Source of the DNA: Cheiracanthium punctorium
Lineage: Eukaryota; Arthropoda; Arachnida; Araneae; Cheiracanthiidae
Direction of reading: 5' to 3'
NCBI GenBank assembly: GCA_038373885.1
Contig: JAWZYV010013152.1
Span: 620,001 to 684,000 of the forward strand
Length of the DNA: 64,000 nucleotides
Shown here: positions 21,335 through 34,585 of the stretch, piece after piece
Layout of the letters: each line of letters begins with the position of its first letter
Numbering within the stretch: the stretch's first letter is position 1
The notes under the pieces: generated by a model
Database searches by the model: none
What the model was told of the DNA's origin: nothing
What the model saw: the letters and a program-made list of their open reading frames with translations, nothing else
Position numbers and translations under genes: made by a program

Positions 21335-22593
21335 GGGTAGTCGTGGGTAAAGGTCCGCATGGGGATAAAATCCGAATGCGTTTTATATTATTAAGAAATC
21401 TAAATTAGCCACATTGATTTTTTTTACAAGTTCCCTAGAGGGCAATGGTTTTGCAAACAAAGAATAACGGATGTGCGATTTTCAGTTTTCATACTATGAG
21501 GTAAATTACTTTTATGCGTATTTTGATGTAGTTTTTTAAAACTTTTGAACTTGTTTTTTACTCGCAAATTTACAAATTTATGTATTAAAGATTATTTCAC
21601 GTGAAGCTAATTTAATAATGATTTCATTACTTTATGTTTCAAGTTATACGCATTTTGACCAAAACCGCAGGAAAGCAATTTTCATATCTTTATCTAATTG
21701 GGCAAGAATCCGCATGTACGATGGAGTACAGATAGGAATGCGAATCTTGCAACTAGTGTTTTCGGGTTGTCATAGTTTCATTTGTTTTATATTCGCAAGT
21801 TGTGTCAAGTCCCGAGACCCAATAACCATCGCATTGTGCTAAGTTCTGAACCTTCTAATGATGATGTCTTCCAGGGCAGGAAAAATCCCTCACCGACACG
21901 CCTGGGCATGTAAAAGTTTCGGCAGAGCATGTATTTTATTTTATCTATTTATTTATTTAGATTTTTCCCCACTTTTTCGTTTTGTGATTGTAACATTTGC
22001 GTTCACATCAGTTCCTTTTAACAATATAAGCTTTTCTAGACCCTTAGTAATTTGAGTACCTTTCAGTTCTTTAGCAGCCAAATATCTTCCCCCTATTTTG
22101 TAAGTTTCTTTAATTAAATTTAACTCACAAGTGATTATTTTTCTTTTTGTCTATCTCTTTTTATTATACTAAGTTTAAAATACATACTTTCGAGATAGTT
22201 ATGATATTAAATCAAAAGTTTCCATTCAGTTCATAGAAAAAAATGGAAAATTTAATTTTTCTCCACCAGTATTGAAGGTGCTGATAGAATTCAACCTCAC
22301 AACTTGACAAATAGTAATTCTGCAACAAAGACAACTTTGCAAGGAGGTTTCATTTTGAGTTTTGTGCCATGTCCTCCACCGCCGATCTTTACCCCATTGA
22401 TGGGGCAAATATCCGAAGTCTGTAAAAGTCACTCCCAGTTTTTATGTATTATATTTCACATAAAGGTAATCATTTAAGGTGACAGGTAAAGATCTAAGTT
22501 ATATTCTAATAAAAAGTTTAGGTTCATAACATGCTGCAATTTTTCAGAAATGAGTTATAATTCAAAACTGCGGACCTTTGCCCTCACCTACCC
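21335..22593. mobile_element. TA-flanked DNA transposon, unfamiliar termini
   Basis: The left end GGGTAGTCGTGGGTAAAGGT then CCGCA and the right end (inward GGGTAGGTGAGGGCAAAGGT then CCGCA) match at 21 of 25 positions. TA lies immediately outside both (21333-21334, 22594-22595), which indicates a TA target duplication and hence Tc1/mariner-superfamily affinity. The 1259-bp interior has no complete frame. A degraded copy of the terminal motif ('gatctttaccccattgatgg') occurs inside at about 22383. I could not identify a transposase. Confidence 0.7.
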
Positions 22594-23895
22594 TAATTCT
22601 CCCTGTAGCACTTTAATGTTGTCTCGATGTTTTTTATGAGAGTTGCCTGTCTTTTAAGTACACGAGAGTATATATCCCTTGAAAGTAAATATCATTGCAC
22701 ACTCTGCATTTCAATTCGCTGTGCACATATAAAAATTCGAAATTTCTGTCATTTCATTTAACGTAAAAAAAAATTCTCTTTTTAATAGCAGCAATAAGGA
22801 ATTGTCAATCACTAGAAACTGCATAATAATTACTTTTCTACAAACAGTGTAAAAATTATTGAACTTTCTCTTGTGATTTCAATTATTTGTATTACAAAAA
22901 CAAATTTAAACATCAAGTATTTATCATTTTTTTTTCAAAATGTAATGAAGTTTGTAACGCATGTAATAGTTTAGTACTTGTATACATATTATCGTCATCT
23001 ACTTTAAAATTAAACATTAATTGCAGAATACAGTGAGTTCATATCACAACTTGTGTCCAAATAATAAAGAGACCTTTGAAAAGGAAAAGAGGTATTTTTT
23101 TTTTTCCAAAGACCGAATTCCTTTGTAATACAATTTTATGAATAATTTTTACCTAAAAATGTATTAAGTATCGTACTATGCATATTAAAGTAAGTAAAAG
23201 TAATCGCAAGACCATGAAACGTAAATCATATATTTGACCCATATATTTATGATTTTAGAAAAAAGAAAAGTAAATTAAGTCCCAGAAGAAACAAAAGTAT
23301 CTACCCATATCTTTCCTAAAAATAATATAACGAATTTTTTTTCAAAACAGCTTTGGGAAAAATAAATAAATAAATAAATAAAACTTAGCAAAACGTGTTC
23401 ATGTTCAATAAAACACTCTTCTAGCTTCACAAGTGAATTCTGGGAGATATTTACTTTATTTTTATGCTTTATTTTTACACTAACAAAGAAGCAGAGAAAA
23501 TAAACCAATATCATGACAACAAGGAAAAAGACAATGAATGTAACATCACAATATTTGGAGTTATCTTGAGAAAATATCTAAATAGTCATCCAAAGAAAAA
23601 CAATCTCTTCATTTTTCGACGAAAAGATAAAAGAAAGGGAGATTTACTTGGAAAAGCAATATGATCAATTTGGACAAGGTAGAAAAGCGATAAATTGGTT
23701 TTCCATATGTTTTAACATTTTTATCTGCCGTTCGATTTCACAAACACAAGAAAATTTCTTCTGAGTGCATTATTTATGTATTTGAATAATAGTGTTACTT
23801 TAAGTTATATTCCAATGATTTTAGAAAGGAAAGATGAAGCATATATAACAGTAAAAAATAATCCTTAAATTTGTAATTTAAATGTAACATTCTTA
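22594..23895. other. Intergenic with (AAAT)n microsatellite
   Basis: AT-rich. An (AAAT)n run lies at about 23359-23384. The minus-strand open frame over it is low complexity. No gene. Confidence 0.5.
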
Positions 23896-24617
23896 TCCTA
23901 AATTCAATTCGTATTTAGTTACGTTGATCACTTACTCACTGATTCACTGACTGTGTCATAATTCCAGTTCAACCACTCCAAGATATTACACCAAACACAT
24001 GAAAAAGAGAAACATAATGAAAGTCACATTCTTTGCACGATGGGCTTCAAATTTTTCATAATTCGGCAAAAATGCATAGAAAATAATCTGTGCTACTTTA
24101 AAAATATGAAAATCAACCTGTTCCATAATTTTAAAGCGAATTTTTGCTGTTTTAAGCTCCATAATTTTTCCTGAGAGCAAAGAAAGTTAATCGTTTCCTT
24201 GTTAAATTAGGTGTCGCAAATAATATTGACGTCGTATTGAAGTCACGATTATTGGGCATAAAAAGGGAAAATTGAGATTCCCATTGGTTTGGAACAACTT
24301 TTACAGATTACATAGTTTCACTTTTTTCACAAATAACATGATTTCATTTGCATGAAGCATTAAACAGCAGCGGCTATTCCCAGGTAAATAAAATCTTTCG
24401 AATGCAAAAATTTTCCACAAACACATTCCAGAGAGATTTCGCACGTTTTCAGAAGAAAATGCAATTCCAATTTCGTCGTACAATAAAAATTGAATATGAA
24501 GTTAATTTTTTTAAACTGGAAAAACATATAAACATAGAGTGCCGACAAATTTTTGTCAAATATTTTTTTTTTCTAGGGCACGTTGTAAATGCCTAAACAA
24601 CGAGATTTCCATTTTAG
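23896..24617 (+). mobile_element. Non-autonomous Helitron, copy 2
   Basis: The 5' end TCCTAA is preceded by A and followed by 'ttactcactgattcactgac'. The 3' hairpin is degraded (CACGTTGT/ACAACG), and the expected CTAG reads TTAG (24614-24617) before T. It matches copy 1 over its whole length with many substitutions. Its 3' flank matches the flank of copy 4 in inverted orientation, so copies 2 and 4 descend from one insertion duplicated with the large inverted repeat. Confidence 0.75.
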
Positions 24618-24889
24618 TGAAAACATAATGCCTAACAACTGATGGTTAACACACACTTTTACATCACAAGGGGAAAGAGATTTGATTAAAATTTACATGC
24701 CTTTTTGCAGTTAAGAACTGACGGCAGTCAGGAGCTCTCAGTTCCTAATTATTATACTATTTTAAGTGTATAAACAACCTCTCAGCTATTTACTGTTCCT
24801 AAGTTAATTACTAATCACTATATGTATATGAATTTTTCTTGGTTAAAAACTTTGTTTTCAATTTTCAATTTTAATTTTACATACTGCAG

Positions 24890-25640
24890 TTTATTGTTTT
24901 ACATCTAAATAATAAACGTGTTGTTCGTAACGATTCCGGGATCGACTCATCGCTGCCGGCCGGTGCATCTGCAAAATGTTGAAATTTTGATAAAAACGGC
25001 ATTTTTATCTCTTACGTAAACACTTTTTGTACAGTTCGAAAGATCTCTAAAAAATTAAGCTTTTTCAAACTTGCAGCTATTTTCAATTCTAAATCTCTAG
25101 CGAGATATCACGCCTTGAAAAAGTAGACAGAAAAGCGCAACAGATTGTTTGGTCGCGCTATCTATGAATTATATTGTTAACTAAATCCTTAAAAGCAGAT
25201 TTCTGCTTTACTTGAGGGAGTAATTTAATACAAATTTCATATATAATTAATTACTTATTTAGTAAATTACATCTTATTTATTTACAAATTATACGAATCA
25301 TTCAATAAAACGGCAAAATTTTAGTATTCAAAAGGATTAAATAATTTTACAATTGCGCAAAATGATTTCGAGGCCATATTTTAACTAACCAAATTTATTA
25401 ATTTACCGTAGTAAAAAAACTGTATAAAACCATTCATTATAATTTATATTTCACTAATTTTTCACAAATTTTATTTATTTAAGTACAAATGCAAGTTCGA
25501 GCGAAAGTTTTATTGTTACAAAGAAAAATATTTTTAAAGAAACAATACATTGCAGCATGAATATAGAGATAAATATCTCGATTGGTTATTTTTCTCTTCA
25601 ACGGTAATCTCCTCAGCCGCCCCTTCAAAGAGATTTTGCT
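24890..25640. other. Arm-1-specific insert of unknown class (~0.7 kb)
   Basis: The corresponding interval of arm 2 (about 60060-60200) is roughly 0.7 kb shorter. The arm-1 segment contains a short GC-rich patch ('cgctgccggccggtgc', about 24951) and otherwise AT-rich sequence. I could not define termini, so it could also be a deletion in arm 2. Confidence 0.45.
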
Positions 25641-27179
25641 TCTAACAATTGTATTTTTCGACCCGTTTTTCTTAATTTCACCAAACATATGGCGCATCGT
25701 AGACAAATTCCCAACAAAATATTAATTGCTCTTGTGGATCTGATCAGTGCCATCTGTTCTTAAGCTGAAGGGACAGACACTTAGTTTCGCACAATAGTTC
25801 GAATTTCTAGAACAGTATTTGACAAGTTGTTTTCTAGCTTTGACATTAACCTTCAGAGCCGATAACAGGATCGACAAAACACATTAAATAAGAATTAATC
25901 GACAAATAATCGTTTAGATCATCCAGTAAATATAAAAAGCAGGAAATGAACTTGAGATTGATAAATTAACTTGAGACTAAGTCTATTTCATTGAGGAAAT
26001 ACACTGGTTTCGCGTAACGTTTATGAGCATTTTTGTAGAAGTAAAAGGTGTATTACCGAAGCTTCTTTAAAAATTTACCGAATGTTTCTTTAAAAATTTG
26101 CAACGTCTTCACATGTTTTTCGCCATGGCATAGGATTGATCCGTGTAGGAAGTTTTCATGTTTGAGTTAAATTTGGCTTCAAATTTTGTTACACGCATAC
26201 TAAAAAAATTGAAGGAACTATTGTTTATCTTCAACTGTAAAACAATAATTACACCACAGTTAAGATTTATAAAGGCCGGGTCTGAATATAATGTTTCAAA
26301 AAATAAAAATAATTGAAGTTCTATTTCATTTCCTAATTTCCTATGGTATTTTTTTTTTTGAGTTAATATTTCGATTATTTTCCATCTGTAACACATCCAC
26401 GGCTATAAGCAATGCAACAAAATATCTTGATAGGGAAAACTTAAAATCCTCTTCCCTAACTTATAGGTCTATTCCCCTAGCAAACCTTAAGGGAATTCCT
26501 GGATAACTGAAATAGATGACCTGTTCATATTTATTTCGGCCTGCATTAACGTTTCATGTTAAAGCTTAAGTCTTTGAGATAAGAACAGCTTAATATAAAT
26601 GTATTAAGGGAAAACCATTTACGAATTTATTTTAATAGCAGATTTAAAAATTGGCGACTATGTTTTAAAACATTTAATTGGAACTGATATTAAGCATCTT
26701 TTTAAAGAAACTTATTATCAGACAATTTATTTCAAATTTCAAATATATATAACTTAAATGGCATATGAAAATACAAGAACCAATGTTCTACCTCACAAAT
26801 CACTCAACTGCTCTAGGTTGTACGCTCTACATTTTGCTAAAAATCTGATAGTAATTATTCTTACATTTTAAAGATATGCATGTACACATTTTTTAACTAT
26901 CATTACCTATTCAAATTAGTGTATGCGTATATTTTACGATAAAATTATATATTTATTGTAAAAGTTTTAAGAATATTTATTAAATACAGTTAAAATTCTT
27001 TAATGCCCGTACTACAAATTTGATATTATTTCTTTGCAGTATAAACTGCCGTCTGATATCACTGTTACTTCGATAATCATAAGAAAAATACTTTGAAATT
27101 TATTTCAATACGCGATAAATAAACTCAATAAAATATAAACATCTCCTTTACGGGAAAACTACGTAGAAATTTTGCTCAG

Positions 27180-28150
27180 AATCCAAGACATTTGAATAGG
27201 AGAAAATCATTTGATCACACACGCAAAATATCATTTATGATAATATCAGCCTGGAAACTAATATTTAAAAAGGAATAACTAAATAATAATAATATTTAAT
27301 GTACTTGATAAAATGCTAAACATAGACAGAATTCTCACGCCGTCTTATTCATATGCATTGTTTAGAATTATTAAGTTTAAAGTGTCATTGTTAATTTAGA
27401 AAATGGCAGATGTCCGATACTTATTGGGAAATGATTAATTCCCAAATTCCTATAGGTATACATTTAATGGAAGGTCGTGTGTTATAATATTCAATGTCTT
27501 TGTTTTGGGTCGTATTAATTTGAAAATAATGACATGTGGAATTAAACGCAAGTTTGTATTTTAAGTTATTAATTGCAGCTTTAATCTGTTGGCAAGTAAT
27601 TTATGAAATTAGAATTTTTATAAAACGTTTAAGCATGTATTACTATTGTTTTATACTTGACGCTAATGGAAATAATAAAAAATTGCTAAACTTGCACACA
27701 GCGAACTAAAGTACGAAAACATAGAAATTTCTTTCAAGGTAACTTTCTATGCATGAAAAGTTGTTTGCACAAGGAAAGCAGACGTTTAAAGGAAAAAATC
27801 ATTTGCTCCTACACGCAAAGTGACACTTATGATAATATCAATCCTTGAAACTGATATAAATTAAGGAATAGTTGAAGAAAAATGTTACTCAATGTACTCG
27901 ATGAAATGCTGTGCTCACTGCAAAAGAATTCTTTGGTTTTCTGACTTCAAGGTAATTTCTTCAAGCACGATCAGAGTTAATAAACCTACAGTGTCTTCGC
28001 TAATTTGTAAAATAACAGATGCTTCCGTCCCGTTGAAACAGGATTATTTCCCAAATTGCTCGACGCATTGATTTAATGGACGATGTTGTAGACATATTGG
28101 ATAATATATAGTACCTTCGTTACGGACCGTATGAATTTGCCAGTGTTGGC
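27180..28150 (+). repeat. Old tandem duplication inside arm 1
   Basis: The segments at about 27180-27540 and 27780-28150 are diverged direct copies (period about 600 bp). Shared blocks include 'aaaatcatttg...acacgcaaa', 'tatgataatatca', 'atgtact(t/c)gat(a/g)aaatgct', and 'cagatg...ttatttcccaaatt'-like stretches. The same pair exists in arm 2, so this duplication is older than the large inverted one. Confidence 0.7.
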
Positions 28151-30518
28151 CTAAGCAATTATTCAAATGGTTAAAGAAAAATTATATTAATTGCTATTTA
28201 TCAGATTTTGAAATATTTTTAATCTGAAACTGATTTGCGTAAAAGTATGTAAGTGGTATTTTTTTTACTATTTTACTCATACTACTCATTAACAATTACT
28301 CAGAAGCCGTAGATTTTAATTTAATGTTAAAACGTATGATTTTAATTATTATAGATAAAGTACGATTATTCAAGATAAATATTGTACTTTATTTTCCTAT
28401 TTCAAACAAGTTTGATCGTGTTTTCTGTAAAACTATTAAAGGTTTTTTTATTTGCTAGAAGTCCTATTTTTTATTGATATAATTACTGAAGTCACATGTC
28501 TTATATGAAATTCTCAGTATGCACTACTCAAATTCAGTTAAAATTCATAAAATAACTGCAGTATTTCTGTACAATGAATTTATTCGCAAGTTTTAAAATC
28601 TTATGTTAGAACATCTTTGGATATCTTAGAATGTGCTAACTCTAGAACGAAAAACTACATTAGTTAACCAAGAAAACTTTCAAAACTCTTATATATGGTA
28701 ATTCCGAGACTTAGCCGAACATTTTTTTGAATTTGTATAAAAAATCCCAGGGTGAACATACAATAAAATAAATCATGCCGTACTATTTAATGTAGAATAT
28801 AAAATATGTGTACTGCGCCAGAAAGAAAATAAAAAAATAATTAATATGTTTAACAAATTTTTTCTAAAGATATGAACTGAGGGTGAGACGCCGCTCTTAT
28901 GCGGGAGTTATTCCGTGCCTGCTATAAGAGCTTAATGAAATAATAAATGAAAACTATTAAAATAAATATTCATATATGGACTATAATTACCTATGTAATA
29001 ACAAAAATAAACTAAATGAGTACAAAGAGACGTATTAGTAGGTTCAATCTAATAGTCTGCCAACTTAGTTCACTAATAAAATTAAGTACTTTTTTTTAAA
29101 CTTTGAATTTTAATTCTTATTTCATTAACAACGTAACATCAGTGTATTTGAAAGGGGAAAAAAAGGGGTAAAATAGGCTTTATTTTGTTTTATTTGCTGC
29201 AATATTGTTTTATTTTTTTATTTTACATTGTTTTATTGTTTAAATTTTTTTATTAATCTTTATGGGAGTTTTAATAAAAACAGTGAACAAATTTCAAATT
29301 TGGTTGGTTTTTAAGAGCAATATTTCATTTAAGCTAGAACGTTAAAATGCAAAATTATTACAACTACAATTAAGAACTAATAGCATGCACATCTTGGTGA
29401 GTCTGTTCAAAATGAAAGTAAAAAAAAAAAATTAATAACACTTAATTAAATCCAGCAAATATATTCCTGTAACATAAATTCAGTAATATAAAATGGGACA
29501 AGGAGAGATTAAGTAAAGTTTTACTAAAACCGCCATCCCGTACAAAAGAAACTGCTGCATGCATACGGGAATGTCAGTGAGGAATATATAACCGTTTCTT
29601 ACGGTACAGTCGTAACACATCACAGTTGTCTGTCTTCTCAACGGAAAGTAGCGTAACCCTATACACGGTACTGTATACAGGTTCTAGACTGAGTTTTGAC
29701 TTCGAAATAATGCGTGGATTCAGTAATTAGGGTAAAAAAAACACTTCGTCATATTTTTAAAAGTTTGTACACTGAAATTATGCGTTTATCTCAAAATAAG
29801 GATTGTATAGTTACAGCTAAGGCATTGAAAGGGATTCCTGCTATACACTAGTTAAGAAAATCTCACTGCTCACCTATGCTGCGCGTGTGACTGCTAACTA
29901 TAGACAATTACAAGAAATACAGGGGTGCGGTATCTGTCCCGGATGCGGCAACTTTCCCGGAATTACCCTATCTCAATCATTTCTAAGGTGTTTTCCTTGA
30001 TATTTTTAAATGGAAAAATCTCATGATTCTGTAAATACCAGAGAATTATTTATTTTGACAAAACGCATTCCATTTTTTTTTTTTAATTTTAAACGCACGT
30101 GGGACTAAACGAATTCATTATATATTCTAAGCTTTAATATCTCTATTCTCCCATTCACTGAAATGAAAGGCAACGTTTCAGCAATAAACAATCTTGTGGG
30201 TATTGTAAACAACTTCAGAGATAAAATTTGCAATCCAACACCATCGTACGGAGAGCATCTTGCCTTGGCAGTAGAGGTCTGTGACGCCGCCACCTATCAT
30301 TTGTACCACGGCCGGCGTGCCGGTGAAGAACAAAGATTCTACAATGTGACGTACAATCGGCTTCAAAACCTTTTTTTAAAAATTGCACCTAAACATTCAA
30401 CTGCTTATTTTTATCTGAAAACTTTTTAACCCGTTACAGGTCAATGTCCCCGATTGGAAACATCAAATAATAAAAAAGAAATTAGAAGATATAGTCAAAA
30501 GATGACTTGATTTTTTAA

Positions 30519-30880
30519 CCCTTTAACGCGCGATGTCCTCGCCGTGAGGACACCAAACTCTTGACGTTTTGACTGTTGCCAGTCACGAAGAATAGATTGG
30601 ATTTCTATAAAAATAGTTGCGGGTGACATAGCTCCACGAGAATCCTTTACTTTTTTGCACGTCATTTCCCGTAAAAAAATGGTCACGGTTATTTTTAACA
30701 GCACTGACATCTGCTGAAAAATGGAAGAACGCGAGAACAGCTGAATAGATAGCCCAATGCTGAAAAAAGGGCAGCCGTTGCCATCGCTCGACTTAACTAC
30801 CAGCAAAATGGCGGACGATCGAAACGTTCATCGCGTGCCACAGATCTAGAGACCCTTTTTTGACGACAGCTGGCTGTGCC
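30519..30880 (+). mobile_element. piggyBac-type MITE, copy 1 (3' truncated)
   Basis: Preceded by TTAA (30515-30518), it begins CCCTTTAACGCGCGATGTCC and matches copy 2 (47383) closely until about 30880, where similarity stops. The right terminus and second TTAA are missing. Another TTAA-CCCGTTAC phrase at 30426 may be a further piggyBac-type end. Confidence 0.75.
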
Positions 30881-31440
30881 GGCACCAATGTAAAATTGAA
30901 ACCAATGTAAAAGTTTGTCAGAAAGTCATTAGTCAGAAATGACCAATGCTCACAATTGCGAACACAACGCAGTGAAAATTGTATACAATTTCTCCCCTCC
31001 CCCCCCAATTTTAAATGACTAATATCCTTTAATTAACGGATCAGAAAACAAAATATACAAAAAATTAATTTAAAATATACCTGGATGTGAATTTGGTCTG
31101 TAAAAGGTTAACGCTAGTAACTTGCAAAGATACAATTTCAATTTTTTGAGTCAAAGGTGTAATTTGATTGCTTTAAAAATTGTTTAAACCTTGCATTATA
31201 CATCAAAAGAACATAATAAGTTTGGAATGGTTCATGAGAAGGTTGTATAAAGAAAAAAAAAAAGAAAAGAAACGATAAAAAGCAAATAATGTATCAATTG
31301 TATATTGATAACTAAATGTATCGTGGATGTGCCATACAAACAACATAAACCTAACAGATTTTGAGAAAATCTATCGTTTCAGTTTTTCAGTAGAAATATT
31401 TTTAAAGTGTGCCACTACGGCAAGCTCATAATCAGGAGCC

Positions 31441-31670
31441 TCACCAGTAGCCGAGAGCATAGCGCTCTAAACTGATAGACGGAAGGTGCCTGGTTCAAAA
31501 CCAGGTCGCGTCCGCCGACCTAACTGTTCTGAGGTTTCCTCCGAAACTTAGCGTAGATACGATTAGGACCCCTTAGAAAGACCCCACGAAGTGCACCCCA
31601 CTCCTTGGTCTAAGACTATAGAGCCCACGTGTAGCTAACTGGAGGTAATCCCACAACACAGCAACATCAT
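31441..31670 (+). mobile_element. tRNA-derived SINE, family 1, copy 2
   Basis: It matches the SINE at 14006 throughout, including 'gagcatagcgctct', the B box GGTTCAAAACC (31492-31502), 'gcgtccgccgacctaact' and the 'cccacaacacagcaa' end. It lies inside the hAT-like element, so it inserted after it. Confidence 0.85.
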
Positions 31671-31731
31671 ACTGAAGACTAAATTTTTTAAAAATCTCAT
31701 TTTAAAGTCAATTTATACTTATAAATATATG

Positions 31732-32442
31732 CTACAAGTCAAAGCCCGCTGTGGAGGCACTTACTACGGGCTCTAGAAAAAATAATTGACACAAATATGT
31801 CTATACTCAATATATTTAATCTTCGTCCACCTAAAATAAATAACTTCATATTCAATTTTTATTATAGATACTCAAATCGAATTTCATGCTCTTCTGGAAA
31901 CGCGCGGAAACTTTTCGCATTCGACCGATTTTGTTTTGTATACAACCCCCCTTATATCAATGCTTCAACCAGACGATCACTTTTAATGAAAAAGTAAGTT
32001 AAACTACGATATCTGGAAAAACAGTTTTAAACGAACTGGAATCGCAGTTTTCCCTTCAAATCCTGATATCCGTGATTTCAGTATGACGTCATTGTCACAC
32101 GAAACAGCTAATTTTGACAAGCAAATGATTCACTTTTTTTTTTACTCTAGAAAATAAAAGGGAGCTGAAATGAGCGAAAAATCGCTTTAAAATAGGGAAA
32201 CGGGTGGATTTTCAGATTTTTAAAGTAGCGCAGATTGCTTTTTACATTCTCATACATATTTATGAAAAACTTGAAGCGGATCGTACAAATGGTGTAGATG
32301 TTATTTCGCTTTTTAATATTTTTGAACTTTTTAATCTTCCAAGAGTAATGGCGGTGAAAGTTTTATCTTCGAATGGCTGTCCGGATTTGTTAGAGAGTCA
32401 GTGAATCAGTGAGTTAGGGATAAGCGTTACTATATAGTAGGA
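31732..32442 (-). mobile_element. Non-autonomous Helitron, copy 3
   Basis: On the minus strand it starts TCCTACTATATAGTAACGC after A, carries 'aactcactgattcactgac', and ends with a hairpin (AGCCCGTAGT...CAGCGGGCT) and GTAG in place of CTAG. It is nested in the hAT-like element and absent from arm 2. Confidence 0.8.
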
Positions 32443-33989
32443 TGTGTGTTCGTACGCACACACACCCATTTTTACTATGCTCTTTTCCAAAAATTTTCCC
32501 ACTCCGCGGCTCACCGCCGCTGCCGGGTTTCTGAGGTCCTTACGCCACCGCCGAGAATTTCTGTGCGGCGCAGACCTCTACCTGGGAGATTATGTAATCC
32601 TAAATTTTTTCCTAGAGAATTTACTTTAAAAGGGAAACTTCCGAGTTTTGCTTCTCCAAGTAAAGCTCTAGACCTCTGAAAATAGCTCTAATCACAGGTC
32701 TAATGGAAAAATAAGGAGTTGTCATCTCACTATTGAGAAATAGTAAAACTTTGTTATAGCTATAAATCGTTGATAAATTCCTCTTTTAGTTTCACTCTAA
32801 ATTACCAGAGAGAGTATAAATTAACCAACTCTGAATAAAAGAAGCATAAAAGTTAAAAAATGTACAATTATTTTAGGATAAGCGCTTGGGGCATAATGAT
32901 GACCGGAACAGCTAATATATTTACATTACTGCTATTGAATATTCTAACCTCATGAAGGGAGAACTTTTTGTCTCCTGAGACGAACGAAGAATTTATTTTA
33001 TGCTTGAATATGTTGATTTATAGAGTCTTTTAATTTAAATAATTTTAACACCGATCACATTTGAGTATATTTTTGGACGATAAAATTATTTGTTCACTGA
33101 CATCCGTTTTGCTGCGTTAATTAATATCTTACGTAAGAATGAGACTAAAAAGAAAATTAAAAGGGTATAACTAATTTGCGACATTAACGAACTGTCATTC
33201 ATAAGGTAACCCCTGCATTAAATTTTCTTGAAATAAGATTTACTATGAAAACTGTCAGATATAGGGAAATTGTTATTTCTAAGTTACGGACGCTCTTGTA
33301 GTTGAGTATTTGATGCGAATGTATAATTATTTTGTGGGCAGTCTCTATTAATTCGCACTAATTGAACATGACAGTGTTTTATGAAGATTTAACATAATAC
33401 AACATGACAAGATAAGTTGTCAGCATTTGCTACGAATCTTTAGGGGTATCGTGGCTGAAAATCTAAACTAAATATAAAATTACGGGAGAAATGAAAGAAA
33501 CCTTGTTTTGAAATAGTAGTGGGACCTGAGGTTTGAATTCCTGCATACTACTACAAAATGTTGCTTATCAATTCCCGCATTGGAAAGTTTGGCAATGGTT
33601 TCAAAACAAATAAATATAAGCACGATTTAATTAATAATAATTTATTAAGAATTTCAGACCTCATTAAATTTGAATAAAATAGATTTTATTTTGATAATAG
33701 ACATTAATTTGTATCTAAAAAATAAAATAAAAAATCCTGATTATTAGTTTTTCGAAGATTCGATTTCGATTTTACTTTATATTCACTAATTATGATATCT
33801 GTCCATTAAGATAGTAATTTGGGGACCTAAATTGTCGACGCAGGTTCTGAAAGTACTTTGTCATTTTAAGTAATCTGCCACGTTATGGTTATAAAATTGT
33901 GTCAATAAGTACAAAAAATTTAAATACATGAGCTTAATTAAGCAATGCATATGAAATTATATCTAGACCGGTTCTCCGAAATTGGACTA

Positions 33990-34585
33990 CCCTATTTTAA
34001 ATCTTGTCTACAGACGAAACTGCTGATGAGAAAGTTATAAAATTTTGTGCAGCACATAATGAAGGTATGGAAATTTTTTTTAACGAATTAAAAAATAACA
34101 AAAAAAAAACAATTAAATATTCGCCATCAGGAGGCGTTCCATGGCCTCCACGATCCCCAGACCTCAATCCATGCGACTTTTGTCTTTGAGAGAGTTCGAA
34201 GTATTTGGTTAGTAGTGATAATCCAAGACCTTTGCCTGATCTTAATGACAGCATGTCACAACATGTTCACAACATTTCCCCGAACAGACTGCAGTCAGTT
34301 GTGAAAAATGCTTTCTTACGATTCCAGTGGTAGCTGACAATGACGGCCGTCATGTTGAACATGTTTTTTCTGTAATAATATTTGTAAACTTTCATAAATT
34401 TATGATAAATGTATAGTTCATTGAAACGCCCCCTGGTGGCGAACATTGGAACTTGTTTTTTTCCCGCTCAAATTCTCATACCTTCACAGTGTCCTACACA
34501 AAATTTCATAACTTTTTCAACTATAGTTTCATCTGTAGACAACTTTAAAATGGAGTCGTTTAATTTCATACATCCCATATTAATT
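33990..34585 (+). mobile_element. Tc1/mariner-type derivative with long inverted ends (arm 1)
   Basis: The left region (about 33998-34150, '...tctacagacgaaactgctga...') and right region (about 34390-34570) are inverted copies of about 160 bp, each containing a 'gaaggtatg' block and ending near a '(c/t)tcgccaccagggggcgt'-like tip. The C-terminal end of a DDE transposase lies between. The same element occurs in arm 2 (53375-53930), so it predates the inverted duplication. Confidence 0.7.
34128..34335 (+). pseudogene. DDE transposase C-terminal remnant
   Basis: The plus strand reads GVPWPPRSPDLNPCDFCL and, after a TGA, continues with sequence resembling the rest of the C-terminus ('ERSK'/'NISPNRLQSVVKNAFLRFQW'-like). 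WPPRSPDLxPCDFxLWG is the block that holds the third catalytic Asp in one mariner-related group. Only this C-terminal third is present. Confidence 0.65.

Larger units (their letters stand above)
30272..32580. mobile_element. hAT-like element with 8-bp target duplication, nested insertions inside
   Basis: The left end is TAGAGGTCTGTGACGCCGCC; the right end, read inward, is TAGAGGTCTGCGCCGC. Flanks are CTTGGCAG (30264-30271) and CCTGGGAG (32581-32588). The uninterrupted arm-2 counterpart reads CTTGGGAG (complement at 55502-55509), so each flank carries one change from an 8-bp duplication, the hallmark of hAT elements. No hAT transposase remains. Most of the interior is later arrivals: a piggyBac-type MITE, a SINE and a Helitron. 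Confidence 0.85.

Noticed and set aside
30163..30429. 88-residue open frame and its antisense partners in arm 1
   Set aside because: It crosses the insertion boundary of the hAT-like element and is not conserved as a frame in arm 2.
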